From: Yoonia sp035117555
GTDB lineage: Bacteria > Pseudomonadota > Alphaproteobacteria > Rhodobacterales > Rhodobacteraceae
DNA length: 64,000 bases
Direction of reading: 5' to 3'
Assembly: GCF_035117555.1 (NCBI RefSeq)
Contig: NZ_JAYKPK010000008.1
Location: forward strand, 62,001 to 126,000
Positions 51,015-59,576 of the stretch are shown one piece after another; the first letter of the stretch is position 1, and the number at the start of each line of letters is the position of its first letter. Made by a program: the position numbers and the translations under genes. Under the pieces are notes generated by a model. That model saw nothing but the letters and a program-made list of their open reading frames with translations, was not told the origin of the DNA and made no database searches.

Positions 51015-52190
51015 TCACAGGCCGGCGTCCTGCGCGATCTGGGCCTTGGATTTGCGGGCGCGTTCGGTCGCGGATTTCAGCTGACCACAGGCGGCCATGA
51101 TATCCTCACCCCGCGGCGTGCGGATGGGCGAGGCATAGCCCGCCTTGTAGATGATATCGGCAAAGGCGCGGATACGGTTGTTCGATGACCGCTTGTAAGG
51201 CGCGCCGGGCCATTCGTTGAACGGGATCAGGTTGATCTTGGCAGGGATGCCGTCGATCAGTTTGATCAAGCGGCGCGCATCGGCATCGCTGTCATTCACG
51301 CCGTCCAGCATGACATATTCAAAGGTGATCCGTTCGGAATTGCTGACTTTGGGGTAGCTGCGCAAAGCATCCAGCAGATCGGCCAGAGGCCAGCGTTTGT
51401 TGATCGGGACCAGTTTATCGCGCACCTCATCCGTGGTCGCATGGAAGGAGATGGCCAATTGGCAACCGATTTCCTGCGCGGTGCGGGCGATCTCGGGCAC
51501 CACGCCAGAGGTCGACAAGGTGATCCGGCGGCGTGACAATTGAATGCCGTCAGGGTCCATCGCGATTTTCATCGCATCACGGACGTTTTCGAAATTATAG
51601 AGCGGCTCGCCCATGCCCATCAGCACGATATTGGACAAAAGCCGGGTTTCATCCTTGGGGGCGCCCTGAATGGGCCATTCGCCCAGATCATCGCGGGCGA
51701 CCATGACCTGGCCGACGATTTCAGCGGCGGTCAGGTTGCGCACCAGTTTCTGGGTGCCGGTATGGCAGAACGAACAGGTCAGCGTGCAACCGACCTGAGA
51801 TGAGATGCAAAGCGTGCCACGGTCGGTTTCGGGGATATAGACCACCTCGACCTCATGCCCGCCTGCGATGCGCACCAGATATTTGCGGGTGCCGTCGCCG
51901 CTGACCTGCCGGGTGACCACCTCTGGCACGGCCACCACAAAATTCTCGGCCAGCATGGCACGGTAATCTTTCGCCAGATTGGTCATCAAGGCGAAATCAC
52001 GGATGCCCCAGTGATAGATCCATTGCCAGATCTGGCCGACCCGCATTTTCGCCTGTTTTTCGGGCGTGCCTGCGGCGATCAGCGCGTCGCGCATCTGATC
52101 GCGGGTCATGCCGACAAGGTTTGGCAAACCGTCCGGCACCTTGCGCGGGATGGTCAGCACGTCTTGCGTGATCGGGGCTTGCACGTCCAT
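51015..52190 (-). CDS. rlmN: dual-specificity 23S rRNA/tRNA adenine-C2 methyltransferase
   Basis: A 391-residue radical SAM enzyme that methylates A2503 of 23S rRNA and A37 of some tRNAs. The cluster motif CxxxCxxC is at Cys135, Cys139 and Cys142 (GCTLTCSFCHTG), MGMGEPLYNF is conserved, and AACGQL near the C-terminus holds the second catalytic Cys. Length is normal. The ATG at 52190 begins the known family N-terminus. A dispersed repeat fragment and a CtrA-like motif lie upstream. Confidence 0.95.
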   Translation of the reverse strand: MDVQAPITQDVLTIPRKVPDGLPNLVGMTRDQMRDALIAAGTPEKQAKMRVGQIWQWIYHWGIRDFALMTNLAKDYRAMLAENFVVAVPEVVTRQVSGDGTRKYLVRIAGGHEVEVVYIPETDRGTLCISSQVGCTLTCSFCHTGTQKLVRNLTAAEIVGQVMVARDDLGEWPIQGAPKDETRLLSNIVLMGMGEPLYNFENVRDAMKIAMDPDGIQLSRRRITLSTSGVVPEIARTAQEIGCQLAISFHATTDEVRDKLVPINKRWPLADLLDALRSYPKVSNSERITFEYVMLDGVNDSDADARRLIKLIDGIPAKINLIPFNEWPGAPYKRSSNNRIRAFADIIYKAGYASPIRTPRGEDIMAACGQLKSATERARKSKAQIAQDAGL

Positions 52191-52260
52191 GGGGCGGTCT
52201 TTCTGGTCAGGGTATTCTTGCCATATAGGCAAAGAGGCCGGTTTCCACAAGAAAACCAGC

Positions 52261-52295
52261 CTTATCTTCAGAGTATAAATATTCCCGCCGGAGGC
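52261..52295 (-). repeat. dispersed Rhodobacteraceae-type intergenic repeat, copy 2
   Basis: Read on the minus strand this gives GCCTCCGGCGGGAATATTTA followed by TACTCTGAAGATAAG, closely matching the copy at 36549. It lies between rlmN and the IalB-like gene. Confidence 0.5.
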
Positions 52296-52311
52296 TTAAG
52301 AGTATTTTAAC
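52296..52311. promoter_or_regulatory. second CtrA-like motif
   Basis: TTAA (52296-52299), seven bases, TTAAC (52307-52311). It lies about 106 bases before the rlmN start and directly after the IalB-like stop, abutting the repeat copy. It may be incidental. Confidence 0.3.
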
Positions 52312-52318
52312 AGACCCA

Positions 52319-52849
52319 TCACCCCGTGCAGCGGCTCGCAGCCTCGTCCACGGCGGCGGTAAAGCCGATCAGGCTGAACCGGTCGCTGGTCTGGGTTCCG
52401 CGCGCGGATCGGCCAACGGCAGTGGCATCCGCGCCACGTTTCATCGCGGCGATGATGCTGGCATCATCTTCCGCCGATGCGGGCCAGGCGAAATCGCCTT
52501 CGGTGAACAATTCGTAATTTGTTCCGCCGATTGTCAGCGCCACGGTTGATCCGGGCGCGAAGGGATAACCGCCCGCAAACATCACCTGCCCGGCGATATT
52601 ATCGGCGGGGCGATAAAAGATCAGCATCTGGATATCACCGCGGCTTACCTCAACGGGGGAACCGTCACGGGTGTTGCGGGTTTCGACCGGGGCAGAGACG
52701 GCCCAGCATTCGCGCGGATCAGCCTCGACATAGACGGCCCAGTCGGATTCCGCGGCCACACGGTTTTCGCTTTGGCTCTGTGCCGATGCGGTTCCGGCGA
52801 GCATCACTGCGGATAGAAATCCACAGGTCTTCATCAGTTTTACGATCAT
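52319..52849 (-). CDS. invasion-associated locus B (IalB) family protein
   Basis: A 176-residue exported protein. Signal peptide of about 24 residues (MLAGTASAQS). The mature part has the IalB pattern: DWAVYVEADPRECWAVSAP, QMLIFYRPADNIAGQVMFAGGYPF and a C-terminal RSARGTQTSDRFSLIGFTAAVDEAASRC. In Bartonella IalB is linked to erythrocyte invasion, but the family is common in free-living alphaproteobacteria, so that role should not be assumed. GGAGG precedes the ATG at 52849. Confidence 0.87.
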   Translation of the reverse strand: MIVKLMKTCGFLSAVMLAGTASAQSQSENRVAAESDWAVYVEADPRECWAVSAPVETRNTRDGSPVEVSRGDIQMLIFYRPADNIAGQVMFAGGYPFAPGSTVALTIGGTNYELFTEGDFAWPASAEDDASIIAAMKRGADATAVGRSARGTQTSDRFSLIGFTAAVDEAASRCTG

Positions 52850-53044
52850 CTTACAGCCTCCAAGCTGTCCTTGCCTCTGGACGTTCTTGCCCGTCTGGGC
52901 GCATCTTCTGGCACCCTTTGCACTGGCAAGACCGGTTTCTACACGATAGACAAACGGTATCAAAAAAATGCAGCTGGGGGAAACCCCCCAATCCGCCAAT
53001 CGGCAAGGTATTGCGGCCATACGGCGCATCAGAAAGGCAAATTC

Positions 53045-54034
53045 ATGACACATCCCGTTGATCTGGTCGAAGTCTGGCGTGGCGAGATGATCGAAAGCCT
53101 GCATCAGGGCCATGCGGTGGTCTGCGATCACAATGGCGCGATTGTGCAGGCCTGGGGCGATCCGGCGGCGGTGATCTATCCCCGGTCTTCTTGCAAGATG
53201 CTGCAAGCCTTGCCTTTGGTCGAAAGCGGGGCGGCGGCTGGCCTGCGGCCAGAGCAGCTGGCATTGGCCTGCGCCTCGCATGAAGGTGCGCCGTTGCATG
53301 TGTCGATGGTCGGTGACTGGCTGGCGGATCTGGGGCTGGGTGATGATGATTTCCGCTGCGGACCGCAGGCGTCGCGCGACAAGGATCTCTATCTGTCGAT
53401 GATCCGCGCGCATCAGGAGCCTTGCCGTATCCATAACAATTGTTCGGGCAAACATGCAGGGTTTCTGACGCTGACCAAATATCTGCAGGCCGGGCCGGAT
53501 TATACCGAGATTGACCATCCGGTGCAGATCGCCTGCAAGGAAGCGTTCGAGGATGTCACGCAGGAAACCAGCCCCGGGTTCGGGATCGACGGTTGCACTG
53601 CGCCAAACCATGCCTGCACGGTGCATGGGTTGGCGCGCGCGATGGCGTTTTTCGCCTCGGCGCAGGATCGGTCCGATATCCGCAGCACGGCGGCACAAAA
53701 GCTGACCGATGCGATGATGGCCTTTCCCGAACTGGTCGCAGGCAAAGGCCGCGCCTGCACCGATCTGATGCGCGCGATGGATGGCAAGGTTGCGGTGAAA
53801 ACCGGGGCCGAAGGCGTGTTCATCGCGATCATCCCGGAAAAACGCCTTGGCGTGGCGCTGAAGATCACTGATGGCGCGACCCGCGCGAGTGAGGCGGCGA
53901 TTACCGCGATTTTGGTGAAACTGGGTGTGCTGCATGCGGATCATCCTGCGGCGAAGGCCCGGATGATACCGCCGGTGCTGAACTGGGATGGCCGCGTGAC
54001 GGGGCGTATCGCGCCCACTGCTGCCCTTCTGTGA
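53045..54034 (+). CDS. asparaginase (L-asparaginase II family)
   Basis: A 329-residue protein of the AnsA/asparaginase II family found in rhizobia and related bacteria. Seen: YPRSSCKMLQALPL, CASHEGAPLHV, NNCSGKHAGFL and TDLMRAMDGKVAVKTGAEGVF, which contain the conserved Ser/Lys/Cys set of the zinc-binding Rhizobium-type enzymes. It would hydrolyse L-asparagine to aspartate and ammonia in the cytoplasm. ATG at 53045 has GAAAGG upstream. A minus-strand frame covers it fully but is a shadow. Confidence 0.88.
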   Translation: MTHPVDLVEVWRGEMIESLHQGHAVVCDHNGAIVQAWGDPAAVIYPRSSCKMLQALPLVESGAAAGLRPEQLALACASHEGAPLHVSMVGDWLADLGLGDDDFRCGPQASRDKDLYLSMIRAHQEPCRIHNNCSGKHAGFLTLTKYLQAGPDYTEIDHPVQIACKEAFEDVTQETSPGFGIDGCTAPNHACTVHGLARAMAFFASAQDRSDIRSTAAQKLTDAMMAFPELVAGKGRACTDLMRAMDGKVAVKTGAEGVFIAIIPEKRLGVALKITDGATRASEAAITAILVKLGVLHADHPAAKARMIPPVLNWDGRVTGRIAPTAALL

Positions 54035-54055
54035 AATTTGAAAAGAAAGCCTGAT

Positions 54056-54844
54056 ATGTCCTTTACCCTTGCCACCTGGAACATCAATTCTGTCCGCCTG
54101 CGTGAAGAGCTGGTGCTGCAAATGCTGCGCGAAGAGCAGCCCGATATCCTGTGCCTGCAGGAATGCAAAAGCCCGGTCGATCTGATCCCCGTCGCGCAGT
54201 TTCAGGCGATGGGGTACACCCACATGGTTGCGCGCGGGCAAAAGGGCTATAATGGCGTCGCGATCATCTCAAAACTTCCGCTGACCGAGGCCGGGGCCGA
54301 GGATTACGCAGGTCTTGGCCATGCCCGCCATGTCGCGGCGACACTGGAAAATGGCGTGACGATCCATAACCATTATGTGCCAGCGGGCGGCGATATCGCG
54401 GATCGTGAGATCAACGCGAAATTCGGCAATAAGCTCGATTATCTGACCGATATGCGCGATGCCTATCACGCGATGCGGCCCGAACGGTCGATCCTGGTCG
54501 GCGATCTGAATATCGCGCCGCGTGAAGATGATGTGTGGAACCACAAGGCGCTGCTGAAAGTCGTCAGCCATACGCCGATCGAGGTTGATCATTTCGGGCA
54601 GGTGATGGATGCGGGGGCTTGGGTGGATGTGACCCGGCAGGACATTCCCGAAGGCAATCTGTATAGCTGGTGGTCCTACCGATCACCAGATTGGGATGCG
54701 GCGGATAAGGGCCGCAGGCTTGATCATATCTGGGCGACACCCGACATAAGCAGTGCAGCGCACGGGTCGCGTGTGTTGCGTCATGTGCGTGGCTGGGACA
54801 AACCCAGCGACCACGCCCCTGTATTTGCGAGCTTTGATCTATGA
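54056..54844 (+). CDS. xthA: exodeoxyribonuclease III
   Basis: A 262-residue endonuclease/exonuclease/phosphatase-family enzyme that acts on apurinic sites and 3-prime ends in DNA repair. Seen: TWNINSVR (7-14), LQECK with Glu36, the GYNGVAI loop, VGDLNIAP and the terminal SDHAPV with the catalytic His. Length matches XthA. ATG at 54056 begins the conserved region. Its last four bases overlap the next gene. Confidence 0.94.
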   Translation: MSFTLATWNINSVRLREELVLQMLREEQPDILCLQECKSPVDLIPVAQFQAMGYTHMVARGQKGYNGVAIISKLPLTEAGAEDYAGLGHARHVAATLENGVTIHNHYVPAGGDIADREINAKFGNKLDYLTDMRDAYHAMRPERSILVGDLNIAPREDDVWNHKALLKVVSHTPIEVDHFGQVMDAGAWVDVTRQDIPEGNLYSWWSYRSPDWDAADKGRRLDHIWATPDISSAAHGSRVLRHVRGWDKPSDHAPVFASFDL

Positions 54845-55866
54845 CTTTACCGACCCACATGCGTGCTCTTGTCCAATTGCACGACGGCTATGCCGGCACC
54901 CAGACCGGACCCAATATCGATGATCTGACACCCTTTGTCGCCTTGCGCGATATTCCTGTGCCCACCCCCGGCAAAGGGCAGGCGGTGATCAAGGTGCAAT
55001 TGGCCGCCGTGAACCCGTCTGACATTCATTTCATCAAGGGTGAATATGGCCAGCCGCGTGTGAACGGCACCCCAGCGGGTTTCGAGGCTGTGGGCGAGGT
55101 TGTCGCCGGTGATACACCGCTGCTGGGCCAGCGCGTCAGTTTCTTTGCCAGCGCATCCGGCACATGGGCCGAATATGCGATGACCGATATCAGCGGGCTG
55201 GTTCCCTGCCGTGAGGAATTGTCGCCGGTCGATGCGGCGGGCCAGTTGGTCAACCCGCTGACCGCGATTGCGATGTTCGATATCGTCCAGCAAAGCGGGG
55301 CGGATAGTTTCGTGCTGAACGCCGCCGGGTCGCAATTGGGCAAGCTGCTGATCGCGATGGGCCGCGATCACAAGATCGCGCCGATTGCTGTGGTGCGCCG
55401 TGCCGAACAGGCCGAGGCGCTGCGCGAACTGGGTGCGGCAGAGGTGATTGTGACGGGTGAAGCCGATCCGCTGGAGCAGGCCCGCGCTGCGTTCAAAAAT
55501 CACACGCCGCGTATTCTGCTGGATGCTGTGGCGGATCAGTTCACCGCTGATCTGTTCTTTGCGATGCCGAATGGCGCGCGTTGGATCAATTACGGCAAGC
55601 TGTCCACCGAGGCGCCGAAACTGGCGCAGATGGGGCAGTTGATCTTTCAGGGCAAACAGATTGAAGGCTTCTGGTTGACCCGCTGGATGAAAGACGCCGA
55701 TCCTGCACGTATTCCGCAGGCTTTTGCGACGATTCAGGAACGGTTTGTCACGGGGGACTGGATCACCGATGTGGCGGGGATCGTGCCTTTGTCCGACGTC
55801 ATGACCAAGCTGCCAGAGGTTCTGGCACAGCCGGACGGCAAGGCCTTTATCGATCCGACCGCATAA
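54841..55866 (+). CDS. zinc-type alcohol dehydrogenase-like / quinone oxidoreductase
   Basis: A 341-residue medium-chain dehydrogenase/reductase with the GroES-like N-domain (PTPGKGQAVIKVQLAAVNPSD) and an NADPH-binding Rossmann domain containing LNAAGSQLGKLL (from about 156). The catalytic-zinc Cys and structural-zinc Cys set are absent, so it is a zinc-independent member like quinone or enoyl reductases. The substrate is unknown. ATG overlaps the exonuclease stop by four bases. Confidence 0.85.
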   Translation: MTLPTHMRALVQLHDGYAGTQTGPNIDDLTPFVALRDIPVPTPGKGQAVIKVQLAAVNPSDIHFIKGEYGQPRVNGTPAGFEAVGEVVAGDTPLLGQRVSFFASASGTWAEYAMTDISGLVPCREELSPVDAAGQLVNPLTAIAMFDIVQQSGADSFVLNAAGSQLGKLLIAMGRDHKIAPIAVVRRAEQAEALRELGAAEVIVTGEADPLEQARAAFKNHTPRILLDAVADQFTADLFFAMPNGARWINYGKLSTEAPKLAQMGQLIFQGKQIEGFWLTRWMKDADPARIPQAFATIQERFVTGDWITDVAGIVPLSDVMTKLPEVLAQPDGKAFIDPTA

Positions 55867-55910
55867 TTACCATTGCAATCCGCGCGTCTATCCGCCACTG
55901 GAGCGCTTTC

Positions 55911-55940
55911 GCGCGTCATTTTGTTGAAAAATGACCGCGC
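55911..55940 (+). terminator. imperfect hairpin after the oxidoreductase gene
   Basis: GCGCGTCATTTT (55911-55922) pairs with AAAATGA plus CGCGC (55928-55940) around GTTGA with one bulged C. Not followed by a long T-run. It lies 44 bases after the stop and overlaps the candidate rsfS promoter. Confidence 0.45.
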
Positions 55941-55952
55941 GGTTGCTATTTT
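55924..55952 (+). promoter_or_regulatory. sigma-70 promoter of the rsfS operon
   Basis: TTGAAA (55924-55929) and TATTTT (55947-55952) separated by exactly 17 bases; five of six and four of six consensus positions. Transcription would start near 55960, leaving an approximately 100-base leader before rsfS. Confidence 0.5.
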
Positions 55953-56001
55953 AGCATTACGCCCCGCACCGAGGCTTTGTCGGTGCCCTTTCAGGAGGAC
56001 A

Positions 56002-56070
56002 ATGCACTGTCTCTTTCCATATCGGCTGCAACCCCAGCCAACACCGGAGCCCATGCCATGCAGGCTCTGA
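56002..56070 (+). other. possible short upstream ORF (22 residues)
   Basis: ATG at 56002 follows AGGAGG by three bases and opens a 22-codon frame ending at 56070, which overlaps the rsfS ATG (56058). It may be a leader ORF coupled to rsfS, or the AGGAGG may instead serve a non-ATG rsfS start (CTG at 56007, eight bases away). Confidence 0.3.
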
Positions 56071-56414
56071 AAATCGCCAATAGCGAATCCATTCTGGCGT
56101 CCGTTCTGCAATCCCTTGATGATGACAAAGGCGAAGACATCGTGCAGATCAATCTGCGCGGTAAGTCCGAGATGGGCGATTACATGGTCATCGTCTCTGG
56201 CCGGTCGACCCGTCAGGTCTCTGCCATGGCGGAAAAGCTGCAGGATCGCCTGAAACAGGAATTCGGCCTGATCTCCAAGACCGAAGGTAAGGAAACCGGC
56301 GATTGGGTTCTTGTCGATACCGGCGATGTCATCGTCCATATCTTCCGCCCCGAAGTGCGCGAATTCTATCAGCTTGAAAAAATGTGGCAGCCCGGAAAAG
56401 TCTCTGCCGGCTGA
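56058..56414 (+). CDS. rsfS: ribosome silencing factor
   Basis: A 118-residue RsfS/Iojap protein that binds ribosomal protein L14 and blocks subunit joining when nutrients run low. Seen: DIVQINLRGKSEMGDYMVIVSGRSTRQV and GDWVLVDTGDVIVHIFRPEVREFYQLEKMW, the diagnostic family stretches. The ATG at 56058 is the first in-frame ATG; GTG at 55983 or CTG at 56007 in the same frame would add 25 or 17 residues. TGATG overlap with rlmH. Confidence 0.92.
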   Translation: MQALKIANSESILASVLQSLDDDKGEDIVQINLRGKSEMGDYMVIVSGRSTRQVSAMAEKLQDRLKQEFGLISKTEGKETGDWVLVDTGDVIVHIFRPEVREFYQLEKMWQPGKVSAG

Positions 56415-56884
56415 TGCGTGTCCAGATCTGCGCTGTGGGCCGGCTCAGGCAGGGGCCAGAGCGTGACTTATACGATGATTATCTGACCCGGTTTGACCGC
56501 ACGGGCCGGGCGCTGGCCCTTGGTCCCGCGCAGATGATCGAGGTTGAGGATAAAAAGGGCGGCGGTATGGCGTCGGAAGCTGCTTTGCTGCGCCGCGCGG
56601 TGCCGGATGGTGCATTGATCTGCACTTTGGATGAACGCGGGCGGGTGATGTCGTCGCCGCAATTCGCTGAATTGATCGGCGGATGGCGCGATCAGGGGCG
56701 GCAGGATGTTGCTTTCGTGATCGGCGGCGCGGATGGGATTGACCCTGATCTGCGCAAAGATGCCGATGCCAGCTTGAGTTTCGGGGCGATGGTCTGGCCG
56801 CATATGTTGGTGCGGGTGATGCTGGCGGAGCAGCTTTATCGTGCAGCGTCGATCCTCGCCGGTGGGCCGTATCACAGACTGTGA
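56414..56884 (+). CDS. rlmH: 23S rRNA (pseudouridine(1915)-N3)-methyltransferase
   Basis: A 156-residue SPOUT-family methyltransferase. It begins MRVQICAVGRLRQGPE and has the knot region FVIGGADGIDP and LAEQLYRAASILAGGPYHR, which are diagnostic of RlmH. It acts on helix 69 of assembled 70S ribosomes. Its ATG overlaps the rsfS stop by one base, the usual rsfS-rlmH pairing. Confidence 0.95.
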   Translation: MRVQICAVGRLRQGPERDLYDDYLTRFDRTGRALALGPAQMIEVEDKKGGGMASEAALLRRAVPDGALICTLDERGRVMSSPQFAELIGGWRDQGRQDVAFVIGGADGIDPDLRKDADASLSFGAMVWPHMLVRVMLAEQLYRAASILAGGPYHRL

Positions 56885-56885
56885 T

Positions 56886-56920
56886 GCGCTGCGCGCGCGA
56901 GTATTTTTGGAAATAAGAAG
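56886..56920 (+). repeat. dispersed Rhodobacteraceae-type intergenic repeat, copy 3 (divergent)
   Basis: GCGCTGCGCGCGCGAGTATT followed by TTTGGAAATAAGAAG. It shares the GAGTATTTTTGG...AAGAAG core with the other copies but not the GCCTCCGGCGGG head. It lies between rlmH and gpmI. Confidence 0.4.
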
Positions 56921-56984
56921 CTGGGGGTTGCTTGGCCTTGGCCCGGTTTCCCGTTAGAAAGCGGCCAGAGCCACAGGAGGTCCC

Positions 56985-58499
56985 ATGTCCGCACCCAAGC
57001 CCGTTGTTTTATGTATTCTTGATGGCTGGGGTCTGCGCGATGATCCGGCGGGTAATGCGCCGCTGCTGGCCGCGACGCCGCATTTTGACGCGATCATGCA
57101 GGGGCCGCATGCCAAGCTGTTGACGCATGGCAATGATGCCGGTCTGCCAACAGGCCAGATGGGCAATTCCGAGGTCGGCCATACCAATATCGGCGCAGGC
57201 CGGGTGGTGGCGATGGATCTGGGGCAGATCGATCTGGCGATTGAGGATGGATCGTTTTTCGCGAACCCCGCCTTGACTGGCTTTATCGAGACGTTGCGCG
57301 CCTCTTGCGGCACGGCCCATCTGATGGGTGTTGTGTCCGATGGTGGGGTGCATGGGCATCTGGCGCATATTGTTGCGGCGGCGCGTGCGATCACGGATGC
57401 GAATGTGCCGGTGGTGGTCCATGCGATCACCGATGGGCGCGATGTGGCACCATCCTCTGCCGCGCATTTCATGGCGGATTTGCTGGACAAGCTTCCCGCA
57501 CAGGCGAAGGTTGTGACTGTGACCGGGCGCTATTACGCGATGGATCGCGACAATCGCTGGGACCGGGTCGAAACCGCCTATCGCGCGATGGCGCTGGGGC
57601 AGGGGGTGGCGGCGGCTGATCCTTTAGCGGCCGTGGCAGCGGCGCAGGCCTTGGGCCAGACCGATGAATTCATTCCCGCCCATGTGATCGGCGATTATGC
57701 CGGGTTCGCGGCGGGGGATGGGTTGTTCTGTCTGAACTTCCGGTCTGACCGGGCGCGCGAGATTTTGGCGGCAATGGCTGACCCTGATTTTGATGGCTTT
57801 GCGCGTGACAAGCCTGATCTGGCGGCCTTGCTGGGCATGGTGTCCTATTCGGATCGCCATGATTCATGGTTCGAGATTGTTTTTCCCAAGCGCGATATCC
57901 AGAATACCTTGGGGGCTTGGGTCGCGAGACATGGTTTGCGCCAGTTTCGGCTGGCCGAGACCGAGAAATATCCGCATGTGACTTTCTTTCTGAATGGCGG
58001 CATCGAGGTCGCCTATCCGGGCGAGGACCGCTTTATGCCGCAATCGCCGAAAGTGGCGACCTATGATCTGCAACCGGAAATGTCGGCGGCAGAGGTGACC
58101 GAGGCTTTTGTGAAGGCGATTGGCGCAGGCTACGATCTGATCGTCACCAATTACGCCAATCCTGATATGGTCGGGCATACAGGTGACATCGCTGCGGGCA
58201 TCAAGGCCTGCGAGGCCGTCGATCAGGGGCTGGGCGCTGTGCTGACGGCCCTGAACGCAGCTGGCGGCGTGATGATCGTCACGGCGGATCACGGCAATTG
58301 CGAGATGATGATCGACCCTGTCACCGGTGGCCCGCATACGGCCCATACGCTGAACCCGGTGCCTGTCGCGCTGGTCGGTGGACCGGACGGTGTCAGCCTG
58401 CGCGACGGGCGGCTGGCGGATCTGGCACCGACGGTGCTGGATCTGATGGGCCTCGATCTGCCGCCCGAAATGACAGGCCGCACGTTGATTATACGATGA
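56985..58499 (+). CDS. gpmI: 2,3-bisphosphoglycerate-independent phosphoglycerate mutase
   Basis: A 504-residue alkaline-phosphatase-superfamily enzyme interconverting 3- and 2-phosphoglycerate with two manganese ions. Catalytic Ser62 lies in GNSEVGHTNIG; Asp14 (LDGWG), the metal cluster TADHGN, and a His pair in the C-terminal part are visible. AGGAGG lies before the ATG. Stop overlaps the envC-like start by four bases. Confidence 0.95.
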   Translation: MSAPKPVVLCILDGWGLRDDPAGNAPLLAATPHFDAIMQGPHAKLLTHGNDAGLPTGQMGNSEVGHTNIGAGRVVAMDLGQIDLAIEDGSFFANPALTGFIETLRASCGTAHLMGVVSDGGVHGHLAHIVAAARAITDANVPVVVHAITDGRDVAPSSAAHFMADLLDKLPAQAKVVTVTGRYYAMDRDNRWDRVETAYRAMALGQGVAAADPLAAVAAAQALGQTDEFIPAHVIGDYAGFAAGDGLFCLNFRSDRAREILAAMADPDFDGFARDKPDLAALLGMVSYSDRHDSWFEIVFPKRDIQNTLGAWVARHGLRQFRLAETEKYPHVTFFLNGGIEVAYPGEDRFMPQSPKVATYDLQPEMSAAEVTEAFVKAIGAGYDLIVTNYANPDMVGHTGDIAAGIKACEAVDQGLGAVLTALNAAGGVMIVTADHGNCEMMIDPVTGGPHTAHTLNPVPVALVGGPDGVSLRDGRLADLAPTVLDLMGLDLPPEMTGRTLIIR

Positions 58500-59563
58500 G
58501 GCTGTTTTTCGTCCTGCTTTTCCTCGCCCTGCCGGCCAGCGCCCAGCAAGGCCCGGACGAAGCGGCAGCCCAGATTCTGGCTGCCAATGCGCAGCTGGCC
58601 GCGGCGGAGGGTGCCGCGGATCAGGTCAGCGCCTTGACCGAGACGGTGAAAGCCTATGAGACCGGGCTGGTCGCGATGCGGCAAAGCCTGCGCGAGATTA
58701 CTGCGCGCGAGGCGGAACTGACCGCAGCCTTGTCCGAACGTCAGGCCGAGATTGCCGATCTGCTGATGGTCTTGTCCAGCATCGGGCATAGCCCGCAGCC
58801 TGTGTTGCTTGCCAATCCCGAAGGGCCGGTGGGGGCCTTGCGTGCGGGTATGATGATTGCCGATCTGACGCCCGCTTTGACGCAGGAGGCGACAGCGTTG
58901 CAGGGCGAGTTGGCGGCGGTCCGCACCAGCCGCGACCAGCGGATTGCGGCCACGGATCTGTTGCGCGATGGTCTGGATTTTGCTCAGACTGCGCGCGCCG
59001 CCTTGGGCCGGGCGATTTCGGAACGGCAGGATGTGCCGCGCCGCTTTGCCGAAGACCCCGCGCAGACGGCGGCGCGTGTGGCTGCCGCCGAAACCTTGGC
59101 CGCCCTTGCCAATGAGCTTGCCGGGACCGGCGCGCCAGAGGATACAACGCTGGAAGCGGCGGCAAACCTGCCTTTGCCGGTCGCGGGATTTATTTCGACC
59201 GGCACCTCGGACCGGCCCGGCATCACGATTGCCGCAGCGCCCCGTGCGCTGGTGACTTCGCCGGTGCGGGCGACGATCCTGTATGAGGGGCCGCTATTGG
59301 ATTACGGCAATGTCGTCATTCTGGAACCCGCCGAAGAGGTGTTGTTTGTCATCGCCGGGATGGCCGAAACCTTTGGCACCGTGGGCGAGATCATCGCGGT
59401 GGGTGCGCCACTTGGTCTCATGGGGGGCGAAGTCGGGATGGATGACGCTAATTTGATTGCCAATACCGGGATTGGCGCGGGTCAAGACGCGCAACCCCTT
59501 TATCTTGAAGTCAGAGGCGGGCAAGGTCCGATCAACCCGGACGCATGGTTCGCGCTGGAATAG
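58496..59563 (+). CDS. EnvC-like murein hydrolase activator
   Basis: A 355-residue exported protein: signal peptide (residues 1-16), a long coiled coil (about 25-160, repeated heptads with EAELTAALSERQAEI) and a C-terminal LytM-like domain (from about 215). The LytM part keeps the beta framework (GNVVILEP, PLYLEVRGG) but has no His ligands, so it is probably a non-catalytic activator of amidases, like EnvC. It lies between gpmI and ctpA, overlapping gpmI by four bases. Confidence 0.85.
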   Translation: MRLFFVLLFLALPASAQQGPDEAAAQILAANAQLAAAEGAADQVSALTETVKAYETGLVAMRQSLREITAREAELTAALSERQAEIADLLMVLSSIGHSPQPVLLANPEGPVGALRAGMMIADLTPALTQEATALQGELAAVRTSRDQRIAATDLLRDGLDFAQTARAALGRAISERQDVPRRFAEDPAQTAARVAAAETLAALANELAGTGAPEDTTLEAAANLPLPVAGFISTGTSDRPGITIAAAPRALVTSPVRATILYEGPLLDYGNVVILEPAEEVLFVIAGMAETFGTVGEIIAVGAPLGLMGGEVGMDDANLIANTGIGAGQDAQPLYLEVRGGQGPINPDAWFALE

Positions 59564-59576
59564 AATGGGAAAAGCG

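Noticed and set aside
52850..54241. Upstream extension of the IalB-like frame across the asparaginase gene
   Set aside because: The IalB protein starts at 52849 with a signal peptide and GGAGG; the upstream part is antisense to a solid asparaginase gene.
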